Assembly: GCA_052388455.1 (NCBI GenBank)
Contig: JBQTIA010000075.1
Coordinates: 1 to 55,981 of the forward strand
DNA length: 55,981 nucleotides
DNA from: CAZSNH01 sp052388455
Lineage (GTDB): Bacteria; Pseudomonadota; Alphaproteobacteria; Rhizobiales; Hyphomicrobiaceae
Reading direction: 5' to 3'
The notes below the pieces were generated by a model, which did not search any database, was not told the origin of the DNA, and saw nothing but the letters and a program-made list of their open reading frames with translations. How positions within the stretch are numbered: the stretch's first letter is position 1; each line of letters opens with the position of its first letter. Positions 1 to 9,667 of the stretch are shown here, one piece after another. The position numbers and the translations under genes are program-made.

Positions 1-52
1 GTGGGCCCGGGGGGGGTTACCGCCCGGGGGGGTGTGCCACCAACCGCAGTGC

Positions 53-1354
<1,302 letters not shown>

Positions 1355-1601
1355 CTTGCGTTTCCTCGGGTTCTGTGGCGGCGGTTTCTTGGCGGGGTCG
1401 GACCCCTTGTCCGAACTCTGACGAGGAACAAGGCGGGGCCTCAACGAAAATGGCCCGCCCCCATTCTGCAATGGGGCCCGGCCGTGTCGCCTCGTCTCCT
1501 ACTATGGTCGAAAACGGATGAGCAAGGAAGCGGATTACCGCCGCGACGATGCTTCGCAGAGGCCGGATACGAACGACGGCAGACCGGGGCAAATCCTGAA
1601 T

Positions 1602-1814
1602 TCAAGCAAAGACCAGTCGTCGACCCTTAGGGGCGGGCACGTCGTCGCCAAACTCCCGTGCGGTCTCAATCCAGAGTGTCATGGCTTTCTGTGCTTCGGC
1701 CAAGGCTGCCTCGGGTGTCATCCCGTGGGCGGCACACCCTGCCAGTTCCGGGACCTCGGCGACGAAAGCACCGTCCGCCTCGCTCCAATAGATAATGGTT
1801 TCATACTTGTGCAT
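1602..1814 (-). CDS. hicB: HicB-family antitoxin
   Basis: Small (70-residue) HicB-type antitoxin. The sequence begins MHKYETIIYWSEADGAF and continues with VAEVPELAGCAAHG, the typical partial RNase-H-like HicB fold, followed by an amphipathic helix (EAALAEAQKAMTLWI). No DNA-binding extension is present beyond residue 70, so autoregulation through this protein alone is uncertain. It lies downstream of hicA on the same strand, and its start is inside the 3' part of the hicA frame (96-base overlap). Known for the family: HicB binds and neutralises HicA and represses the operon. The pairing with hicA is inferred from adjacency and sequence resemblance. Confidence 0.85.
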   Translation of the reverse strand: MHKYETIIYWSEADGAFVAEVPELAGCAAHGMTPEAALAEAQKAMTLWIETAREFGDDVPAPKGRRLVFA

Positions 1815-2068
1815 CGGCCGGGACCTTCGAGCCTGTATTTTACTATGATGGCACGAACCTGCCTCACCTGATAGGGCTTGGCATTGCGTCCATCTTTCTG
1901 AAGGTTTGGACGCTCCTCGATACCTGATTTGCGGAAAATATGGTGACTGCCACGGACCCGCTCTTCGAATCCCAACTCGGTCAGCAGCCACCTGCGGTCT
2001 TCGAAATCAATATTGGCGTCCACGCTGCCGCGAACAAGCTTTTCGATCAGTTTCGTAAGGCGCGACAT
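1718..2068 (-). CDS. hicA: HicA-family toxin with C-terminal run-on
   Basis: Predicted HicA mRNA interferase, a dsRBD-like fold. Residues 10-80 match the family: DANIDFEDRRWLLTELGF, then RVRGSHHIFRKSG, which holds the catalytic histidine region, then KPYQVRQVRAIIVKY. Relatives normally stop soon after the final VKYxL. Here the frame continues about 36 residues into hicB in another frame, giving 116 residues. The tail is Ser/Arg-rich and looks like unselected out-of-frame sequence, so either the stop was lost or a sequence change extended the toxin. The start at 2068 has no strong ribosome-binding site. Family knowledge: HicA cleaves mRNA and is held inactive by HicB. Confidence 0.75.
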   Translation of the reverse strand: MSRLTKLIEKLVRGSVDANIDFEDRRWLLTELGFEERVRGSHHIFRKSGIEERPNLQKDGRNAKPYQVRQVRAIIVKYRLEGPGRCTSMKPLSIGARRTVLSSPRSRNWQGVPPTG

Positions 2069-2149
2069 GGATGGGATGCACTGTGATGCTGACGCTGTAG
2101 GTCAGCTCCGTACTTTCAACTCAGCATGGCAACCCAGTGCGCCGGGGAA

Positions 2150-3382
2150 CTATTCCGCCGCGAGCTTCACCGTCACGCCGTGAGCGACCGGGCAGGCGGC
2201 CCAAAGCTCGCCCAGCGCCTCGACGAGGGCGTCGATCTGGGAGTCGGTGTGCAGGGGCGTCGGGGTCAGCCGGATTCGCTCGGTCCCGCGCGGAACGGTC
2301 GGATAGTTGATCGGCTGTGCGTAGATGCCGTAGCGGTCGAGCAGCGTGTCGGTCACCGCCTTGCAGTGCACCGGATCGCCGACCAGGATCGGCACGATGT
2401 GACTCTGCCCGGCGACCAGCGGCAGGCGGGCCGCGGAGAGCCGGCGCTTGACCGTCGCCGCCCGCTCCTGATGGCGGGCGCGCTCGACGCCGGAGCCCTT
2501 GAGGTGGCGGATACTGGCGAGTGCTCCGGCGGCCAGCACCGGGGCCAGCGAGGTCGTGAAGATGAATCCCGGCGCGAAAGAGCGCACCGCGTCGCAGAGA
2601 TCGCGCGAGGCGGCGATGTAGCCGCCCATCACGCCATAGCCCTTGGCCAGCGTGCCGTTGACGATGTCGATCCGGTCCATCACGCCGTCACGCTCGGCGA
2701 TGCCGCCGCCGCGCGGGCCGTACATGCCGACCGCATGCACCTCGTCGAGGTAGGTGAGGGCGCCATAGCGGGCGGCGAGGTCTGAGATCGCGGCGATGGG
2801 GGCGATGTGACCATCCATCGAGTAGACGCTCTCGAAGGCGATGATCTTCGGCGTACCCCTGGGGAACGCCTGCAGCTTGGCTTCGAGGTCGGCGAGGTCG
2901 TTGTGGCGGAAGATGCGCTTGTCAGAGCCGCCGTGGCGGATGCCCTCGATCATCGAGGCGTGGTTCTTCTCATCCGAAAAGATCACACAGCCGGGGAACA
3001 GCCGGGCCAGAGTCGAAAGTGTCGCTTCGTTGGCGACGTAGGCCGAGGTGAAGAGGAGCGCCGCCTCCTTGCCGTGCAGGTCGGCGATCTCGGCTTCGAG
3101 CTCGACGTGGTAGTGCGTGGTGCCGGAAATGTTGCGTGTACCGCCCGAGCCGGCGCCGACCGCATCGAGCGCCTCGTGCATGGCGGCGACGACGTCGGGG
3201 TGCTGACCCATGCCGAGATAATCGTTGGAGCACCAGATGGTGATAGGGCGGGACGTGCCGCCCCGGTAGACGTCGGCCGTCGGATAGGAGCCGCGTCGAC
3301 GCTTGACGTCCGCAAAAACCCGGTAGCGGCCTTCACGCCGGACCGCCGCAAGCGCATCACTCAACTTCTGTTGGTAGTCCAT
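2150..3382 (-). CDS. hemA: 5-aminolevulinate synthase
   Basis: PLP enzyme condensing glycine and succinyl-CoA to 5-aminolevulinate, the first step of the C4 heme pathway used by alphaproteobacteria. The 410-residue product is full length. Motifs: WCSNDYLGMGQHP (50-62), GAGSGGTRNISGTTHYH (77-92), DEVHAVGMYG (213-222, with the PLP-ring aspartate D213), and the PLP lysine K247 in GTLAKGYG. The gene lies on the same strand as the exported globin upstream (347-base gap) and not far from glyA, which supplies glycine, and hemB, which uses the product. I saw no convincing FnrL/FixK box in the upstream gap. The call is secure. Confidence 0.97.
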   Translation of the reverse strand: MDYQQKLSDALAAVRREGRYRVFADVKRRRGSYPTADVYRGGTSRPITIWCSNDYLGMGQHPDVVAAMHEALDAVGAGSGGTRNISGTTHYHVELEAEIADLHGKEAALLFTSAYVANEATLSTLARLFPGCVIFSDEKNHASMIEGIRHGGSDKRIFRHNDLADLEAKLQAFPRGTPKIIAFESVYSMDGHIAPIAAISDLAARYGALTYLDEVHAVGMYGPRGGGIAERDGVMDRIDIVNGTLAKGYGVMGGYIAASRDLCDAVRSFAPGFIFTTSLAPVLAAGALASIRHLKGSGVERARHQERAATVKRRLSAARLPLVAGQSHIVPILVGDPVHCKAVTDTLLDRYGIYAQPINYPTVPRGTERIRLTPTPLHTDSQIDALVEALGELWAACPVAHGVTVKLAAE

Positions 3383-3729
3383 GCAGCACTTTCCGAGGCG
3401 GCGTCCCCGTCCTCAACTAAAGCCGGAACCTTTGTCCTTCAAAGCGTTGTTTCGTCGCGCACGGAGGTGACACGGTCCACACTTCAGAGCGTCGCGACAG
3501 CGATAGCGACGGCTGAGGGAGGCAATGCGGCAGCCTGCTCCACCTTGATGGCCGGAGCGTTGAAACACCTGACATGCGCGAACACAGCCCACGCGACCGG
3601 AGCACGGCATCCGCCCAGCCAGCCAACCCCGTCACTGCCGGCACGGGCGCGCGCCCCCCGAGGAACGCGCGCCACGATCCGAACGTGCTCTGTGCAGGCA
3701 TCAGGCAGGCCGACGCCGACCGGCCCAGG
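3383..3729. other. Intergenic region upstream of hemA
   Basis: 347 bases between the globin gene and hemA hold no convincing gene. A GC-only hairpin (8-bp arms 3646-3653 and 3666-3673) lies just past the globin stop and could help end its transcript, but it has no T-tract. The hemA promoter should be here; no clear -35/-10 pair or FNR-type palindrome was identified. Confidence 0.4.
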
Positions 3730-4188
3730 TTAGTTTTTGACCGTGACGACCATGTCGCGATTGCTCTGCAGGCCGGCCATCAGCTCGTCGAGCTCTTTCT
3801 GGGGAACGCCGAGCTGATAGAACGTCTGCTGACACTCGAGCATGATGATGTCGAACTCTTTGTCGGTGATCGACAGATGCGCGTGCGCCTTGTCCATCGG
3901 GCGGCCGATGTAGACCTTGGGCCCGCCGGTGTTCTCGATCACCCAGGTCGACAGAATGAGCTTGAATGCGGCGCGCTCATTGAGATCGTGAACCGCCTTG
4001 ATCGCCGGGTTCTTGTTGAGTGTGGTGTTGACGTAGAGTTTGTCGACGAGATGATCGCTGGCTGCCGCCACGGCCTTGTAGCCGCCGATCCGCTCATAGA
4101 GCGACTTCTCTTCGGCGCCGACGGGTCCGGCCGAAAGATTGAACGCCAGCAGCGCCGCTGCCGACACCAATCCGAACAGTTTCGTCAT
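3730..4188 (-). CDS. Exported group 1 truncated hemoglobin
   Basis: A 152-residue protein with a Sec signal peptide (about residues 1-25, ending near GPVGA-EEK) followed by a complete group 1 (trHbN-type) 2-on-2 globin. Recognisable parts are SLYERIGGYKAV at the start of the globin and IGRPMDKAHAHLSI, where H102 should be the proximal heme ligand (the MxxxH pattern of trHbN). Start at 4188 is supported by AGGAG nine bases upstream. trHbN proteins bind O2 and detoxify NO; a periplasmic location is inferred only from the signal peptide. It lies upstream of hemA on the same strand, so a link to heme supply is possible but unproven. Confidence 0.9.
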   Translation of the reverse strand: MTKLFGLVSAAALLAFNLSAGPVGAEEKSLYERIGGYKAVAAASDHLVDKLYVNTTLNKNPAIKAVHDLNERAAFKLILSTWVIENTGGPKVYIGRPMDKAHAHLSITDKEFDIIMLECQQTFYQLGVPQKELDELMAGLQSNRDMVVTVKN

Positions 4189-4613
4189 GGTCTTGATCTC
4201 CTGGTTCGTTGTCCTCCGATCCGGAGCGGCGACTTTTCTAATTGCTGCCGACGTGCGGCCAGCACTCATGATTTTTATAGTTTGCCGACCCGGTATGCTT
4301 GCCCAGAGCGGGCCCCACGTTATCGAGGCGGCAGTTCCGCTGTCGGACTCCAAGACCGACATGCCGCAAGAGCGCCGCGTGACACTCATGGCTTGCCAAC
4401 CTCGGAATTCGGGAACGACAGGCACCTCGGCTCTGTTTTTGTTGCGCAATTTCCTTGCGCACAATTAATATTAGTCCAATTCTAAAGCGCGTACCATGGG
4501 ATTCTGCATGATCCACGTTCATTAGACGCAGAAAATGGACAGCAGCGCAGACCTGCCACTGACGACCGGCGTGGCTGGCGCTGCTCCATCGCAGTCGTCC
4601 GGCATAGGACTAT
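4189..4613. other. Intergenic region upstream of the globin gene
   Basis: 425 bases with no gene that I can support. It holds the globin promoter region and an AT-rich patch near 4443-4485 with two TTGCGCA words. Part of it (about 4442-4575) shares ordered words with the gap at 28384-28500, suggesting a degenerate dispersed repeat. Confidence 0.35.
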
Positions 4614-5912
4614 TCAGTACGTCGCGGCGGACTCGCCAGCGCCGTCTCGATTGTAGAGGTCGCGCCGGAACTGGATGGACCCGTCCGGGGTCGCCCAGGC
4701 GGTCAGATAGACGAAATACAGCGGCACCGGCTTCTTGAGGCGGATGTCGCGGCGCTCGCCGCTGTCGCGCAGCCGATCGATGACTTCGCGGCTCCAGCCG
4801 GGGTTTCCGACCAGCAGCCATTCAGCGAGCTGCTCGATGCCCGCGACGCGGATGCAGCCGGAGCTTGCGGCGCGGAAATTGCGGCCGAAGAGCGAGTCCT
4901 TCGGCGTATCGTGCATGTAGACCGACTCCGAGCTGGCGACGTTGATCTTGAGGAAGCCGAGCGGATTATCCTTCCCCGGCTGCTGGCTGTAGGAGTAGCC
5001 CTGCACCGCCGACGAGGTCCAGTCGATGGTTTCGGGATCGAGCTTCTTGCCGTTGGCGTAGGCATCGATGCCGAATTTCACCAGCACGCTCTTGCCCGCC
5101 TCCTGCATCTCGCGACCCTTGGGAATGAGGTCCTTGGAGACGACGGTCGGTGGCAGCCGCCAGGTCGGATTGAAGTTCATCTCGACGATGGTCGAGCGCA
5201 GCAGGGGGGTCGGCCGGTCGGGCTTGCCAACCACTCCAGTATGGCGCGAATAGACTTTGCCGTCCTGGATGACTTCGACCTGCGCCGCGGGAATGTTGAC
5301 CACAACGTAGCGGGCATGACCCTTCACCACCGTTGCCATCTCGGTCAGACGGCCGAGGTTGGTCTTGAGCTGCTTCAGCCGCTTGTCGGCGGAGACGTTG
5401 AGCGCCAGCAGCGTTCGCTTGTCGACGTTGCCGGTGGGTGTCAACCCGTTGGTGGCCTGGAAGCGCTTGACGCCCTTTTCCACGCTCGCATCGAAGAACT
5501 CGCCGTCGCCGGAGTCAGCATCGAGATCGCCGGAGGCGAGCAGCCGCCGGCGCAACACGCCGACGACGAACTGCGTATCCCCGGGCTTCACCTCTTCCTC
5601 GGGAACGGTTTCCCAGCCGCCGGTCGCGACGATGCCCTCGTAGCGCCGGATGGCGTCCTTGGTGGCGGCGATGTTGGGCACCGCAAGGGTTGCAAAGCCA
5701 GGCGGCGGGTTGGCCTCCCACTCGCGCACGAACTCGCGGTCGTAATCGCCGCCGCCGGTCCGGCCGCTGGCACTCGGCCGGCTGTCTACGGGACCGAATT
5801 GAATGCCGTCGAAGGCGCGAACGGCGGTCGGCAGGCTGGCGAGGGTTGCCGCAATGGCAAGCGCTCCGATCAACCGGCGCGACGACATTCCCTGCGACTG
5901 CGTCTCGATCAT
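4614..5912 (-). CDS. ldtP: Periplasmic L,D-transpeptidase
   Basis: 432-residue peptidoglycan cross-linking enzyme that forms 3-3 links or attaches proteins to the wall. It has an N-terminal signal (about residues 1-37, ending PTAVRA), a peptidoglycan-binding helix bundle (about 125-185, with FDASVEKGVKRFQATNGLTP), and a YkuD catalytic domain (about 205-370). The catalytic signature is HDTP followed by SSGCIRV, with nucleophile C353. I chose the start at 5912 because it directly precedes the signal peptide. ldtR lies upstream on the same strand; in Liberibacter and Rhizobiales LdtR controls this transpeptidase, which is the basis for the symbol. Confidence 0.9.
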   Translation of the reverse strand: MIETQSQGMSSRRLIGALAIAATLASLPTAVRAFDGIQFGPVDSRPSASGRTGGGDYDREFVREWEANPPPGFATLAVPNIAATKDAIRRYEGIVATGGWETVPEEEVKPGDTQFVVGVLRRRLLASGDLDADSGDGEFFDASVEKGVKRFQATNGLTPTGNVDKRTLLALNVSADKRLKQLKTNLGRLTEMATVVKGHARYVVVNIPAAQVEVIQDGKVYSRHTGVVGKPDRPTPLLRSTIVEMNFNPTWRLPPTVVSKDLIPKGREMQEAGKSVLVKFGIDAYANGKKLDPETIDWTSSAVQGYSYSQQPGKDNPLGFLKINVASSESVYMHDTPKDSLFGRNFRAASSGCIRVAGIEQLAEWLLVGNPGWSREVIDRLRDSGERRDIRLKKPVPLYFVYLTAWATPDGSIQFRRDLYNRDGAGESAATY

Positions 5913-6042
5913 GGTTCGATCCTGAGTAGCCCAAATCGGCGGATGGCAAATCGGCAAACGGTTGCTGCGAATACCCGGCGTCTGTGTCGCGTCCATGTCA
6001 TGTGCGGCCCGGGCAGCCGCCGCCCCCCCGCCGTCCCTCGCC

Positions 6043-6070
6043 GACAGCGAACGTTGCAGCGTTCGCTGTC
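6043..6070. repeat. 11-bp perfect inverted repeat upstream of ldtP
   Basis: Arms GACAGCGAACG (6043-6053) and CGTTCGCTGTC (6060-6070) surround a 6-base loop, about 130-160 bases upstream of the ldtP start. There is no T-tract, so it is not a standard terminator. It could be an operator (for example for LdtR) or a leader hairpin. Confidence 0.45.
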
Positions 6071-6138
6071 TGTTGAAAAGTCGAAAATCTTCGACGCGCC
6101 GGCCGGATGGCGGCCGGTGATGCCGGCCGGCCACAAGC

Positions 6139-6172
6139 AAAACGGGCCGCAGCATTGGCTGCAGCCCGTTTT
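6139..6172 (-). terminator. Rho-independent terminator after ldtR
   Basis: A 15-bp stem (6139-6153 with 6158-6172, one G-T pair) closes a 4-base loop. On the minus strand it ends in TTTT, about 77 bases past the ldtR stop. It should separate ldtR transcripts from ldtP, implying that ldtP has its own promoter between 5913 and 6138. Confidence 0.8.
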
Positions 6173-6248
6173 GGTCTGGACCTCGCAGGCCGGCAGGCCC
6201 CTTTTTTCCCCCACCCTTCCGACCGCGGTCCAGCGATAATCGAAAAGA

Positions 6249-6758
6249 TCAGAGACGATAGCGGATCTGATCGGACCAGAAGCGCTCCAGCCGGACGAGG
6301 GCCTTGTTCAGGCTCTTGAAGTCTTCGGACGACACCTCGCCGACCGCCTCGATGGAGCCCAGCTGGCGCTGATAGAGCTTCTGCACGACGGCACGGGCTT
6401 CGAGACCCTTGTCGGAAAGGCTGACCCGCACGCTGCGCTTGTCGACGTCGGAGCGCTTGTAGTGAATGAAGCCCATGTCGACGAGCTTCTTGAGATTGTA
6501 GGAGACGTTCGAGCCGAGATAATAGCCGCGGCTCTTCAGCTCGCCGGCGGTCAGCTCGCTTTCGCCGATGTTGTAGAGCAGCAGCGCCTGCACGCTGTTG
6601 AGCTCCGAGCCGCCGAGGCGGTCGTATTCGTCCTTGATCACATCGAGCAGGAGACGGTGCAGACGCTCGATGAGGCGCAGCGACTGCAGATATTCCGCAC
6701 GGAAAGTCTCGTTCTGAATCGGCGCACGATGGCGCGACACGTCGAGGGCGACGCTCAT
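6249..6758 (-). CDS. ldtR: MarR-family regulator LdtR
   Basis: 169-residue winged-helix regulator. The MarR fold spans most of the protein: a dimerisation helix (LQSLRLIERLHRLLLDVI), recognition helix around GSNVSYNLKKLVDMGFI, and the beta wing RSDVDKRSVRVSLSDKG. The sequence closely follows LdtR of Hyphomicrobiales, a regulator tied to osmotic tolerance and L,D-transpeptidase expression, and ldtP is the next gene downstream, past a terminator. The 200-base upstream gap is AT-rich and carries an imperfect palindrome that could be its operator. Family assignment is firm; the target list is inferred. Confidence 0.9.
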   Translation of the reverse strand: MSVALDVSRHRAPIQNETFRAEYLQSLRLIERLHRLLLDVIKDEYDRLGGSELNSVQALLLYNIGESELTAGELKSRGYYLGSNVSYNLKKLVDMGFIHYKRSDVDKRSVRVSLSDKGLEARAVVQKLYQRQLGSIEAVGEVSSEDFKSLNKALVRLERFWSDQIRYRL

Positions 6759-6885
6759 TGGACCCTGCCTCTGTTAGCTACTTCTGTTTGACGCATGTCC
6801 CGGTATTCCGGGTTGCCCAATGAGTAACAGAGACAACTAAATCTTACCTGAATAGGCATAGTAAAAGAACAGTAACGGTGGTTCA

Positions 6886-6908
6886 CAGAAATGATTTATT
6901 AATCTCTG
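6886..6908. promoter_or_regulatory. Imperfect palindrome upstream of ldtR
   Basis: A 23-base AT-rich site pairs at 8 of 11 positions around its centre (outer half-sites CAGA and TCTG), the size expected of a MarR-type operator. It lies about 130 bases upstream of the ldtR start. The role as an autoregulatory site is inference only. Confidence 0.3.
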
Positions 6909-6959
6909 TCGCGACTCCAGCGAATGCGCCTAAAGTAGTTCCAATAGACCAACCTTTGA

Positions 6960-8057
6960 TCAAGCACGCGCTTCCTGCATTTCCGCCCGTGTCGGCAAGA
7001 CGAGGTCGTCGGCGCCGAGCGGCGCGAAAAGGTCGTCGAGCATGGCCGCCGTCACGTCCTCCAGCCGGCCAGGACGCCACTTCGGTGCTCCGTCCTTGTC
7101 GATGAGCGCGGCGCGGGCGCCTTCATGGAAATCATGGCCCTCGAGGCACCGGCACGCGAGGCGGTAGTCGGCCATCAGCGTATGGCGGATGTCGAGGGTG
7201 GCGGCGTTGCGGATGTGCCGATGGGTGATCTTCAGCGACAGGGGCGAGCGAGCGCCGAGGTCGCGCACGACGGACGCGGCCCAGTCCGCCGTAGGGCCCG
7301 TCTCGCTCCTCAGCCGATCGATGATTTCCTCGACGCTGGCGGCCGAGAAGCAGCGCCCGATTCCTTCGAGAAGGGGGGCGAGTGCCCGCGCCCCGGGTTC
7401 GACATGGCGCTCGTCGAGCAACGTATCGACGGGCCAGGCACCCGCCAGCCCTTCCATGACCGCCGCATATTCTGTGACGGGGACGCAGTGGGTGATCAGA
7501 CCAAGAGCATAGGCATCCGCCCGACCAATGCCGTGACCCGTCAGCCCGAGATACATGCCGACATGGCCCGGCATGCGCACCAGCAGTGACGCCACGCCGA
7601 CGTCGGGAAACAGTCCGATCAGAGTTTCCGGCATCGCCCAGCGGTAATTGTCTCCTGCGACACGATGGGTTCCATAAGCCGACACACCGACTCCGCCGCC
7701 CATCACCATGCCGTCGATCAGCGAGACGGTCGGCTTCGAAAAGCATTCGATCTGCCAGTCGAGCGCATATTCCTCGCGGAAGGCGCGGCGCGCCTCGCCG
7801 ACATCGGCTCGGGCGAGAGTGATGATCTCGCGCACGTCGGCGCCGGCCGAGAACGCTCGCGGCGAGGTCGACCGCTGGACGACGGCATAGATATTGGGAT
7901 CGCGCGCGAAGCGGGGGAACGCCTCGAGCATGCGCGAGCGCATCGCCCGGGTCAGCGCGTTGAGCGCCTTCGGCCGGTCGAAAGTGACGACGCCGAGCGA
8001 ACGGTCCGTCGTGATCGCGATGTCGTTGGTCGGGCTTTCGGTCGTGGGCAAGCGCAT
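6960..8057 (-). CDS. 3-hydroxyisobutyryl-CoA hydrolase (enoyl-CoA hydratase/isomerase family)
   Basis: 365-residue crotonase-fold enzyme. The length and motifs match HIBYL-CoA hydrolases of valine degradation rather than plain enoyl-CoA hydratases (about 260 residues): TFDRPKALNALT, SAGADVREI, DGMVMGGGVGVSAYGTHRVAG, and MPETLIGLFPDVG, where the active-site glutamate is expected. The C-terminal third (about 240-360) is the HIBCH-specific part. It acts in the cytosol, releasing 3-hydroxyisobutyrate from its CoA ester. It faces away from the extensin gene with a 168-base shared upstream region. No other valine-degradation gene is nearby, so the exact substrate is inferred from family likeness. 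Confidence 0.88.
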   Translation of the reverse strand: MRLPTTESPTNDIAITTDRSLGVVTFDRPKALNALTRAMRSRMLEAFPRFARDPNIYAVVQRSTSPRAFSAGADVREIITLARADVGEARRAFREEYALDWQIECFSKPTVSLIDGMVMGGGVGVSAYGTHRVAGDNYRWAMPETLIGLFPDVGVASLLVRMPGHVGMYLGLTGHGIGRADAYALGLITHCVPVTEYAAVMEGLAGAWPVDTLLDERHVEPGARALAPLLEGIGRCFSAASVEEIIDRLRSETGPTADWAASVVRDLGARSPLSLKITHRHIRNAATLDIRHTLMADYRLACRCLEGHDFHEGARAALIDKDGAPKWRPGRLEDVTAAMLDDLFAPLGADDLVLPTRAEMQEARA

Positions 8058-8225
8058 CTCCTAGGCCGGCCAAGTCTGTGGATAGTGAGCTTGTCGCTCT
8101 CGCGAATGCGCTATACACGGCCGTGTTTGCAGATCAAACTCGTGAGCTGATTCGGGGGCGGAGATCGGGGCGACTTTTTTCAGGGGCGCCAGGCCAGCCA
8201 GCCGTGAACCAGAGGGTCTCCAGCG

Positions 8226-9569
8226 ATGCGGCGGCTAGCGCTCGGCATTGTCCTCGTTGCAGGCGCCGGCCATTCTGCGGCCGCAGACCCGGTCGCAAAG
8301 GCCGGGACGGCTGGCCGCCCGGCGACTGCTGCGGAGAGCCGAACCGTGGAACGGGCAACAGTGAAACAGCCTGAAGCCACGCAACCCGGTGCAAAGCCAG
8401 CGCCCACCAAGCCGGCCACTGCGAAGCAACCAACCACCTCGATGCCGCCGGCCGCGACGGCAGGCAAGTCCCCGGCGCCACCAGCCGCCAAGGATTCGCC
8501 GACGACGGGAGCGAAGGCCGTACCTCCGGCACCGGCGACTCCGGCACCTCCAGTCAGGGCCGCGGAGCCGGCCGCCACACCACCTCCGCCGCCGCTGACC
8601 GCGTGGTCCGATGCCGAGATCACCATCGCGCAGGCCCGCTGCAAGGCCGTGCTCGCCGGTGTCGACGCCGTCGTCGTGCCCGAGCCGCCGATGCGCAACG
8701 GCGCTTGCGGCGCGCCGGCTCCTGTCCGTGTCGTCAGCATCGGCAAGAGCCCCGAGGTGGCCCTGTTCCCGCCGCCGGTCCTCACCTGCGACATGGTCGC
8801 GGCGCTCGGCACCTGGATCAAGAAAGACGTGCAGCCGCTGGCGCTGAAGCACCTCGGCGCGCCGGTGATCAAGATCGAAACGATGAGCGACTATTCCTGC
8901 CGCGCCGCCTATGGCCGGGTGGGCAACCGGTTGTCAGAGCACGGGCGGGCCAACGCGCTCGACATCCGCGGCTTCGTCACGTCGCGCAGCGAGACGGCCA
9001 TGCTGCTCGACGGCTGGGGACAGACGCGCCGGGCCATCGCGCGAACGATCGCAGCCGCCAAGGCGGCGGCAGAGAAGGCCGAGAAGGAACGTCTGGCAGC
9101 CCTCGCCAAGGCCGCAGCTCCGCCAACAGCCGTTGCAGGAGCCGCAGGTGCGGTGGCGCCGCCGGCCAAAGCCAAGGCCACGGCCACAGCGTCGACGGCG
9201 AACGCCCCCTCGCTCGCCGATGATGCGCTGGAGGCGGTGCGCAGCATCGTCCGCAGCACCATCGTCGAGGGCACGACCGCTGAAGGCCGGACTGAGCCGG
9301 AGGAAGCAAGCCCGGCGTTTGGACACACGCTTTCGCCTCCGTCCCGCCTCGGCGGCCCGAAGCCGGCGGCCACCAGCACCACCGCTGCTCCCGATGCGGC
9401 CGATACCGTCGTCGTCATGAGCAAGAAGGGCCGCTTCCTGCGCGAAGCCCACGCCACCGCCTGCCGCATCTTCGGCACCACGCTAGGACCGGAGGCCAAC
9501 GAGGCGCACCGCAACCACCTGCATCTCGACATGGCCGAGCGCCGTAACGCTCTGAAGATCTGCGAGTGA
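8226..9569 (+). CDS. Extensin-like family protein with split catalytic domain
   Basis: 447-residue secreted or periplasmic protein: signal peptide (residues 1-20), a long Ala/Pro/Thr-rich linker (about 25-125), then an extensin-like C-terminal domain of the LAS metallopeptidase type. Likely zinc ligands are visible: H239 and D246 in EHGRANALD, and H431/H433 in HRNHLHLDM. Cysteines at CKAVL, NGACG, LTCDM and DYSC fit the disulfide-rich family. Between the two halves of the site, about residues 268-400 form an Ala/Lys-rich insertion absent from typical members. The fold suggests peptidoglycan peptide or polysaccharide binding or cleavage; the actual substrate is unknown. Confidence 0.85.
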   Translation: MRRLALGIVLVAGAGHSAAADPVAKAGTAGRPATAAESRTVERATVKQPEATQPGAKPAPTKPATAKQPTTSMPPAATAGKSPAPPAAKDSPTTGAKAVPPAPATPAPPVRAAEPAATPPPPPLTAWSDAEITIAQARCKAVLAGVDAVVVPEPPMRNGACGAPAPVRVVSIGKSPEVALFPPPVLTCDMVAALGTWIKKDVQPLALKHLGAPVIKIETMSDYSCRAAYGRVGNRLSEHGRANALDIRGFVTSRSETAMLLDGWGQTRRAIARTIAAAKAAAEKAEKERLAALAKAAAPPTAVAGAAGAVAPPAKAKATATASTANAPSLADDALEAVRSIVRSTIVEGTTAEGRTEPEEASPAFGHTLSPPSRLGGPKPAATSTTAAPDAADTVVVMSKKGRFLREAHATACRIFGTTLGPEANEAHRNHLHLDMAERRNALKICE

Positions 9570-9667
9570 GCGCGGGGAAGAGAGTCGGGAACCGCTACGC
9601 CGTCAAATCGGCGGCGGCCGGACCCGAATTGCTCACCCGCAGCGCTCGACAACTGCCAACTTCGCAC

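Noticed and set aside
1..52. Terminator after glyA
   Set aside because: The GC-rich words are direct repeats (GCCCGGGGGGG twice), not an inverted repeat, and there is no T-tract.
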